DNA of 64,000 nucleotides from Hymenobacter cellulosivorans (GTDB taxonomy: Bacteria; Bacteroidota; Bacteroidia; Cytophagales; Hymenobacteraceae). The stretch covers positions 2,732,501 through 2,796,500 of the forward strand of contig NZ_CP095049.1 in assembly GCF_022919135.1 (NCBI RefSeq). The letters are read 5' to 3'. Positions 58,962 through 64,000 of the stretch are shown piece by piece (within the stretch, counting starts at the first letter, position 1; each line of letters starts with the position of its first letter). A model generated the notes under the pieces. That model did no database searches, had not been told where the DNA came from, and saw only the letters and a list, made by a program, of their open reading frames with translations. The position numbers and the translations under genes are program-made.

Positions 58962-59120
58962 GTCATCCTAAGCATTCCGCGCATGAGGCGGCGAGGGACC
59001 TTCCTGACCTAAGTGACAAAGCCCTTTACCGCAGTAGTGGTAAAGGGCTTTTGCCTATTGGTATAATGTGCAGTGGGGTAGGCGAGGCATATCCTTTGCT
59101 TCGCGCCGTTCAAGATGACA
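58962..59120. repeat. composite palindromic repeat, family A copy 7, within GTTG-word arms
   Basis: Starts GTCATCCTAAGCATTCCGCG and ends GCGCCGTTCAAGATGACAG. Core AAAGCCCTTTACC / GGTAAAGGGCTTTTG (about 59019-59054). It is flanked by TAGTTGCTGGTTGTTCGTTG (58921-58940) and ACAACTGACAATC (59132-59144), word-family sequences. Convergent-gene position. Confidence 0.82.
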
Positions 59121-59156
59121 GTCGTATGCTAACAACTGACAATCAGTAACTAAGTC

Positions 59157-59924
59157 CTACTCTTTGCCTGCGTAGCGGCGCAGGCTCTTGTTGGCTTCGG
59201 GGTTTAGCTTGGTGGCCTTTTCTAGGTCGGTTTGGGCTTCTTTGGGCTTGTTGATGGAGGAGTAGCTGATACCGCGGTATTCCCAGGCGTCGGCGTAGCT
59301 GCTGTCGATGCTGATGGCGCGGGTGAAGTCGGGAATGGCGCCTTTGAAGTTGAAGAGCTGCATTTTAGCTGCACCTCGCCCGAAATAAGCCTCCTTATCG
59401 TCGGGGCGGTACTTGAGGGCCTTGGTAAAGTCGCTGATGGCGGGCGTGTATTCCTTGAGTTTGAGGCGGGTCAGGCCCCGGCTGTAGTAAGCCTCGGCGT
59501 TGGTGGGCTTCAGGCGCAGGGCCGCGTTGTAATCCACTAAGGCCTCGCGGTAATCTTTCAGGTGGCTTTTGGCTTTGGCCCGCAGCAACAACGCATCTGC
59601 GTCGCGGGGCTTGGCTTTCAGCGCCACGTCGGCCGTGCGGATATCCGCTTTGTAGTCGGCGTTGTTCTTGCGGGCCGCCGGCTCCACTACTGGCATCGTA
59701 GCGGCCGTGCCAGGGCTGGTGGCAGGTGCAGAAGCAACGGCCGAAGCCGTGGCCCCGGTCGAGGCATCCGTCACGGCTGGAGCCGTGGGTACCCGCGGGG
59801 TCGAAACCTCCGTGGCTGTGGCCCGGCCCGAGCCGGGCGTGTCCTTTTCGGCCGTGGATGCGCACTGGGTAGTAAGCAGAACCGTAGCGGTAGCCGCCAC
59901 GAAGTAGAGTATGCGGTTTTTCAT
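59157..59924 (-). CDS. TPR lipoprotein
   Basis: Lipoprotein of 255 residues: signal MKNRILYFVAATATVLLTTQC (lipobox TTQC|A), a 65-residue Ala/Thr/Pro/Val-rich linker, then about four tetratricopeptide repeats (ADALLLRAKAKSHLKDYREALVDYNAALRLKP, AYYSRGLTRLKLKEYTPAISDFTKALKYRP, AYFGRGAAKMQLFNFKGAIPDFTRAI, WEYRGISYSSINKPKEAQTDLEKATKLNP). TPRs mediate protein contacts; no enzymatic role visible. A paralogue lies directly upstream on the same strand, with similar repeats and the same LNPEA-x-K-x-L-x-RY end. Confidence 0.88.
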   Translation of the reverse strand: MKNRILYFVAATATVLLTTQCASTAEKDTPGSGRATATEVSTPRVPTAPAVTDASTGATASAVASAPATSPGTAATMPVVEPAARKNNADYKADIRTADVALKAKPRDADALLLRAKAKSHLKDYREALVDYNAALRLKPTNAEAYYSRGLTRLKLKEYTPAISDFTKALKYRPDDKEAYFGRGAAKMQLFNFKGAIPDFTRAISIDSSYADAWEYRGISYSSINKPKEAQTDLEKATKLNPEANKSLRRYAGKE

Positions 59925-60111
59925 TTCGTAAAAAGCAGATAGTCAAAAGAAACTTCACGTACCAACGCGGTGCCGGAGGGCCGCCCATCGGGGCTTTCCG
60001 TGCACTCAGCGTGTAGACGTGAAGTCGCCGCAGAGGTTGTGCTTTTTTCGAAAAAAGCGCCCCGGCCGGGCTGGTCGGGGCGCTTCATAAAGCTGGGCTG
60101 TAGTCGGCCCG

Positions 60112-60756
60112 TTACTTCGATGGACGGTAGCGCTTCAGCGTCTTGGCCGCCTCGGGGTTCAGGGCCGCGGCTTTCTCCAGATCCTGCACGGCCAGGGCAT
60201 CCTGACCCGAGTAGGAATAGCACACTCCGCGGTATTCGAGGGCATCGGCATTTTCGGGCTCCTGCTCAATGATGGCCCCAAAATCGGGAATAGCGCCTTT
60301 GAAGTTCTGCATTTTCATACGGGCCACCCCCCGGTAGAGCAGGCTGGGCTTGTGCTTGGGGTCGGCCTTGAGAATTTTGGTGAAGTCGTTATTGGCTTGC
60401 TGAAACATCTCCCCGCGCAGGTAGGCCGTGCCCCGCAGATATAACCATTCCTGATTGGTGGGCTGGGTGCGTAGCAAAGCAGTATAGTCGGCCACGGCTT
60501 CCTCGTAGTCTTTCAGCTCCAGGTGGGCCGTGGCCCGGCTCAGGCGGGCGTCCACGTCTTTGGGCTTGGTTTTGAGCGTGGCGTCGGCCGCTTTGATCTG
60601 GGCTTTGTACTCGCTGTTGGAAAGGCGCTTGGCCGGAGCAGCGGCCATGCTGGTCGTGGCTACGGGGGCGGCAGCCACTGCCGGCACCAGCGACTGGGCA
60701 TGGGCCGCCGGCAAAGCCAGGGCGCTGAAAAGCAGGAAGGCGGAAACGTGTTTCAT
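60112..60756 (-). CDS. TPR periplasmic protein
   Basis: Exported TPR protein of 214 residues with signal peptide MKHVSAFLLFSALALPAAHAQ. The repeats are DARLSRATAHLELKDYEEAVADYTALLRTQP, EWLYLRGTAYLRGEMFQQANNDFTKILKADP, SLLYRGVARMKMQNFKGAIPDFGAI and ALEYRGVCYSYSGQDALAVQDLEKAAALNP. Same architecture as the lipoprotein downstream (NFKGAIPDF is shared), but with signal peptidase I rather than lipobox processing. The two are a tandem duplicate. The start ATG at 60756 places the signal peptide correctly; a longer frame from 60852 was not used. Confidence 0.87.
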   Translation of the reverse strand: MKHVSAFLLFSALALPAAHAQSLVPAVAAAPVATTSMAAAPAKRLSNSEYKAQIKAADATLKTKPKDVDARLSRATAHLELKDYEEAVADYTALLRTQPTNQEWLYLRGTAYLRGEMFQQANNDFTKILKADPKHKPSLLYRGVARMKMQNFKGAIPDFGAIIEQEPENADALEYRGVCYSYSGQDALAVQDLEKAAALNPEAAKTLKRYRPSK

Positions 60757-60993
60757 CTGGTAGTTTGGGTTGAGTTCGGAGTAGAAATCGGGGGCAGAAA
60801 AAACTCTCCCGGCGGTAGCGGAGCCCACCCGCCAAGCCGCTGCCATGACCAAGTGCGGGAAGACGGATTCGCTCCTTATCTTTACCGCACCAGAATGAGC
60901 CGTCGCAAGCCCGCTGGCAGATTCAATTCGTTACCACTGAAGAGTTGTTTTCCTGGTAAGGATAAAACAATTCTTTACAAAACACAAACTAAT

Positions 60994-62388
60994 ATGGCAT
61001 TGCAATACGACCTAGTCGTTATCGGCAGCGGCCCCGGAGGCTACGTAGCTGCTATTCGGGCTTCCCAGCTCGGCTTGAAGGTAGGCGTGGTAGAGCGCGA
61101 GTCGCTCGGCGGAATCTGCCTGAACTGGGGCTGCATCCCGACCAAAGCCCTGCTCAAAACGGCTCAGGTGTATGAGTACCTTCAGCACGCCCAGGACTAC
61201 GGCCTGACGGTGGGCGAAACGGGCTTCGACTTCGAGGCTGTTATCAAGCGCAGCCGCGGCGTGGCCGATGGCATGAGCAAAGGCATCAATTTCCTGTTCA
61301 AAAAGAATAAAATCGAAACCGTATCGGGCGTGGGCAAGCTGCTGGCCCCCGGCAAGGTGGAGGTAACCAAAGCCGACGGCTCGAAAGAAACCGTAGAGGC
61401 CAAGCACATCATTCTGGCTACCGGCGCCCGTTCGCGCGAGCTGCCCGCCTTGCCGATTGATGGCAAGAAAATCATCGGCTACCGCCAGGCCATGGTGCTG
61501 CCTTCCTTGCCCAAGAAAATGGTGGTTGTGGGCTCGGGCGCCATCGGCGTCGAGTTTGCCTACTTCTACCGCACCATGGGCACCGAGGTAACGGTGGTGG
61601 AATACCTGCCCCGCATCGTGCCGGTGGAAGACGAGGAAGTGTCGCGGCAGATGGAGAAATCCTTCAAGAAAATCGGTATTGAGGTCATGACCTCGGCCGA
61701 GGTAACGAAGGTGGATACCAGCGGCGAAGGCTGCAACGTGACTATCAAAACGGCTAAAGGCGACCAGCAGATTGCCTGCGACGTAGTACTGAGCGCCGCC
61801 GGCGTGGTTACCAACCTCGAAAACCTGGGCCTGGAAGAGCTGGGCATCAAGGTGGAGAAGGGCCGCGTGATTGTGGACGACTACTACCAGACCAACGTGC
61901 CCGGCATCTACGCCATCGGCGACATCGTGCCCGGCCCGGCGCTGGCCCACGTGGCTTCGGCCGAAGGTATCATCTGCGTTGAGCAGATTACCGGTCACCA
62001 CCCCGAGCCGCTCAACTACCAGAACATTCCCGGCTGCACCTACGCCCAGCCCGAAATTGCCTCGGTAGGCCTCACCGAGAAAGAGGCCCGCGACAAAGGC
62101 TTCGACGTGCTGGTGGGTAAGTTCCCCTTCTCGGCCTCAGGCAAGGCCTCGGCCGCCGGCGCTAAGGACGGCTTCGTGAAGGTTATCTTCGACAAGAAGT
62201 ACGGTGAGTGGCTGGGTGCCCACATGATTGGCTCCAACGTCACGGAAATGATTGCCGAGGTAGTCGTAGCCCGCAAGCTCGAAACCACCGGCCACGAAAT
62301 CATCAAGGCCGTGCACCCGCACCCCACCATGTCGGAAGCCGTGATGGAAGCCGCCGCCGCCGCGTACGGCGAGGTGATTCACCTGTAA
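60994..62388 (+). CDS. lpdA: dihydrolipoyl dehydrogenase (E3)
   Basis: Flavin disulfide reductase of 464 residues, the E3 component of 2-oxoacid dehydrogenase and glycine-cleavage complexes. The redox-active disulfide is in GGICLNWGCIPTKALL. FAD site YDLVVIGSGPGGYVAAIRA, NAD site KKMVVVGSGAIGVEFAYFY, GIYAIGDIV, and the C-terminal His-Glu dyad in AVHPHPTMSEAVMEA. Start ATG at 60994 (MALQYDLVVIG). A TATCTTTA element at 60877-60884 may be its promoter. The E1/E2 genes are not adjacent. Confidence 0.97.
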   Translation: MALQYDLVVIGSGPGGYVAAIRASQLGLKVGVVERESLGGICLNWGCIPTKALLKTAQVYEYLQHAQDYGLTVGETGFDFEAVIKRSRGVADGMSKGINFLFKKNKIETVSGVGKLLAPGKVEVTKADGSKETVEAKHIILATGARSRELPALPIDGKKIIGYRQAMVLPSLPKKMVVVGSGAIGVEFAYFYRTMGTEVTVVEYLPRIVPVEDEEVSRQMEKSFKKIGIEVMTSAEVTKVDTSGEGCNVTIKTAKGDQQIACDVVLSAAGVVTNLENLGLEELGIKVEKGRVIVDDYYQTNVPGIYAIGDIVPGPALAHVASAEGIICVEQITGHHPEPLNYQNIPGCTYAQPEIASVGLTEKEARDKGFDVLVGKFPFSASGKASAAGAKDGFVKVIFDKKYGEWLGAHMIGSNVTEMIAEVVVARKLETTGHEIIKAVHPHPTMSEAVMEAAAAAYGEVIHL

Positions 62389-62409
62389 GCTGTTTCTAAC
62401 TAGTTTATA

Positions 62410-62445
62410 AAAAAGGCCCGCTGCAGCAGTGCAGCGGGCCTTTTT
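62410..62445 (+). terminator. terminator of lpdA
   Basis: Perfect 16-bp stem AAAAAGGCCCGCTGCA / TGCAGCGGGCCTTTTT with GCAG loop and trailing T tract; bidirectional in form. Confidence 0.92.
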
Positions 62446-62489
62446 GTGTCCGAAACAAGCCGAAAGTAGCGACGGGCAGGCCCCGGTGC

Positions 62490-63026
62490 TTACTTTTTGG
62501 TCATGTAATAAAATTCCCGCTCTAACTCGTGCTTCATCTTGCTCACCCCCCGACGCATCATGAAATACGGAATGCCGAGCATGAACAAAGCGTGGAAAAA
62601 AATTAACGGCAAGGCTACGAAAGCCTGACCATCATTCCTGCCTGCCGATACAAGAAAGCCTACCAGGAAGATGGCGTAGAACACCAGGATGAAGCCGAAA
62701 AAGGGAATCATCAAACCGGAGAAGCCATTCACTTCGGTAGCAATAACTACGTTCTGGTCCTGCTGCGTGAAGCTACCTTCAGCTGCGGCCAGACTCATGT
62801 TGGCATCAAAAAACTTCCTTTTCCTCTTGATCTTAAAACCGTTGGCATAAACGTGGCCGCGGTACTCGTTCTTGCTGGAAGAAAACATATCGAAAGCGCC
62901 GGAGAAAACTCCCGTGTCGCCTTCGTCAACCGAATTCTGAAACTTGGCCACGAACTCAGCCTGCTGAATTGGGACTTCAGTCGTAAAATAATCGACGAGT
63001 TTGAGCTTGGTAAGGATATCTTTCAT
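62490..63026 (-). CDS. membrane protein of unknown function
   Basis: Protein of 178 residues. Soluble N-terminal part (FVAKFQNSVDEGDTGVFSGAFDMFSSSKNEYRGHVYANGFKIKRKRKF) and two hydrophobic segments (LMIPFFGFILVFYAIFLVGFLVS and AFVALPLIFFHALFMLGIPYFMM), with a short charged C-terminus (KMKHELEREFYYMTKK). No family recognised. Its composition is more AT-rich than the nearby lpdA gene. It is co-oriented with the next two unknown genes, so a small operon is possible. Confidence 0.72.
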   Translation of the reverse strand: MKDILTKLKLVDYFTTEVPIQQAEFVAKFQNSVDEGDTGVFSGAFDMFSSSKNEYRGHVYANGFKIKRKRKFFDANMSLAAAEGSFTQQDQNVVIATEVNGFSGLMIPFFGFILVFYAIFLVGFLVSAGRNDGQAFVALPLIFFHALFMLGIPYFMMRRGVSKMKHELEREFYYMTKK

Positions 63027-63163
63027 GAATTCGGTGGCGGAGAGTAAGGGTTCTTACTTAATAGTTGGGGGATAAAGTAGCCAACATAGGATGCCGGTAG
63101 GATTTTAGTCCGGGTAATAATACTCCAGCGTGTGAGCAGCCCCACTACCGGTTCCTCTGGTAA

Positions 63164-63616
63164 TTACCCGAAAATCCAGCTTGCCATTGTTTTCAAACCA
63201 TTAACAGTGCCCACAAATAGGCCAATAAGCAAAATAAAAAATACAGCCTGCAGGCCATAGGTCATTAGCTTATCGAATAGCGTTGACGACACAGTATGCG
63301 CAACCTCTGGCTCTGGGCGGCCCGCCAGCGGCTCGATATACTGCATGAATACCTCGCCATCCAGCCACTCCTGCTCTGCAAAACCAAGCGGGATGATGGA
63401 TTTCGTTTCATGCGCCAGCGTTTCATCTACCCGAGCCGCGGCTTGCAGCATTTCAGCGGCAAAAAGCTGTAACCCCTGCTTGTTGGCGCGGATAAAGCTT
63501 TCGTCAGGCCCGCCGCCGTACTGGAAAATGCCAAAAGAGGCTTCCGTCGCGGGCGTCTCGGCGGCGAGCCTGGCAGTAAAGTCGGCAATTTCTTCGGGCG
63601 TCATCAGCAGAGGCAA
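63164..63616 (-). CDS. protein of unknown function with C-terminal membrane segment
   Basis: Protein of 150 residues. The soluble part has TPATEASFGIFQYGGGPDESFIRANKQGLQLFAAEMLQAAARV and EQEWLDGEVFMQYIEPLAGRPEPEV; a C-terminal membrane anchor follows (LMTYGLQAVFFILLIGLFVGTVNGL). It may be anchored with the soluble part in the cytosol. No family recognised. The ATG at 63616, or the one four codons later, is the start. Confidence 0.68.
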   Translation of the reverse strand: MPLLMTPEEIADFTARLAAETPATEASFGIFQYGGGPDESFIRANKQGLQLFAAEMLQAAARVDETLAHETKSIIPLGFAEQEWLDGEVFMQYIEPLAGRPEPEVAHTVSSTLFDKLMTYGLQAVFFILLIGLFVGTVNGLKTMASWIFG

Positions 63617-63672
63617 GCTAAGGTAGCGGCAGCCCCAGACCGAACTCCTGGCAAGAACGTAACAGTCGGCTG

Positions 63673-64000
63673 CTATTGGCGCAAGTTAGCCAGATACCCT
63701 TCCACTTTGGCGTCGAGCTGCGGCCACTTTTCGCGGTTGGCAAAGGTATACTCGCGGTAGCAGGCCAAAAAGGCTTCGGTTTCCTGCTGCACCGGCAGCA
63801 GTTCCTCGGGCGGGCCGCCGGCAGCCTGCTCGTAGTCGGCAGCCAGGGCGTAGATCCAGCCCACTTCCTGATCGGAATGTACCAGGGTGCGCAGGCGGTA
63901 CAGGGAGCGAATCAGCTGGCTGAGCGGCCAGCGGCCCGTGGCCCATTGCTGTTGCAGCCAGCCTAGCAGGGGCCGGGCCGAGTAAGCTTCGGCAGGAAAG
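63673..64000 (-). CDS. protein of unknown function, N-terminus cut by window edge
   Basis: The reading frame is open from the right edge to the stop at 63673, so at least 108 C-terminal residues are visible: ...LLGWLQQQWATGRWPLSQLI, then SLYRLRTLVHSDQEVGWIYA, ending WPQLDAKVEGYLANLRQ. Mostly helical, with no signal or membrane segment in the visible part. The GTG near 63864 is probably not the true start because the frame continues upstream without stop. No family recognised. Confidence 0.65.
   Translation of the reverse strand, partial: FPAEAYSARPLLGWLQQQWATGRWPLSQLIRSLYRLRTLVHSDQEVGWIYALAADYEQAAGGPPEELLPVQQETEAFLACYREYTFANREKWPQLDAKVEGYLANLRQ

Noticed and set aside
60523..60993. N-terminal extension of lpdA (157 codons)
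   Set aside because: The added sequence overlaps the opposite-strand TPR gene and has no homology; the E3 fold starts at MALQYDLVVIG.
1..64000. CRISPR arrays, insertion sequences with transposase, prophage or integrase
   Set aside because: I found no regularly spaced direct repeats, no transposase or integrase frame and no phage structural gene. The repeats seen are palindromic spacer elements.

Overview
The window comes from the chromosome of a high-GC Bacteroidota, most likely Hymenobacter or a close relative in the Cytophagales. Several things point there. Promoters carry the Bacteroidota -7 element TAnnTTTG, for example before tRNA-Leu, marR, the PLP aminotransferase and the heptose kinase. 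One secreted protein has a type IX secretion (T9SS) C-terminal sorting domain. Shine-Dalgarno sequences are scarce, SPII lipoproteins are abundant, and the gene content (M61 and M16 peptidases, DPP4-type S9 peptidase, LytTR/LytS pair) fits. The species call is inference.

Layout. 1-6.4 kb: M61 peptidase (cut by the window edge), methyltransferase, two PAP2 phosphatases flanking a tRNA-Leu(CAG), and a large GAF protein. 6.5-13.7 kb: a minus-strand block with a lipoprotein, a T9SS protein, an M16 peptidase pair, another lipoprotein and a Na+/H+:dicarboxylate symporter. 13.8-18 kb: dipeptide epimerase, small lipoprotein, DUF6799-like protein, and a MarR-YceI pair. 18.1-25.7 kb: a two-gene DUF4132 unit behind tandem dyads, an outer-membrane-type protein, DPP4-like peptidase, ClpS and RecR. 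25.7-31.2 kb: the most interesting locus, an SdpABC-type antimicrobial peptide system with four tandem sdpC paralogues followed by sdpA and sdpB. 31.3-43.2 kb: glycosyltransferase fusion, aminotransferase, heptose-phosphate kinase, HemE, GalT, MarC, PurE, membrane EEP hydrolase, FAD monooxygenase and an unknown protein. 43.3-47.9 kb: DnaK, alpha/beta hydrolase, pseudouridine synthase and a small membrane protein. 48-52 kb: a LytTR/LytS two-component system divergent from an ABC exporter. 52-64 kb: lipoprotein, VWA-type membrane protein, YiiX-like hydrolase, HlyD-like protein, FabG, geranylgeranyl-reductase-type flavoprotein, two TPR proteins, lipoamide dehydrogenase and three unknown genes, the last cut by the edge.

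The sdp locus. In Bacillus subtilis, SdpC is a toxin precursor matured with the help of SdpA and SdpB. Here all four SdpC-like precursors share a lipobox cysteine at residue 27, the SGE-x-L/Y-x-G-I-F-x-x-x-G motif, a helical pro-region and a short C-terminal tail. They differ in a hydrophobic or aromatic core near residues 197-240. None has the cysteine pair of B. subtilis SDP. No SdpI- or SdpR-like immunity gene is visible in the window.

Repeats. At least seven intergenic copies of a composite palindrome (about 135-290 bp) share a hairpin core around AAAGCCCTTT...AAAGGGCTTT. All lie at the 3' end of at least one gene. Short-word repeats (AATGTGCTAATG; GTTGGTAGTTGTCAG) occur as inverted arms around spacers and around some palindromes. 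One repeat-like tract lies in frame inside the glycosyltransferase gene.
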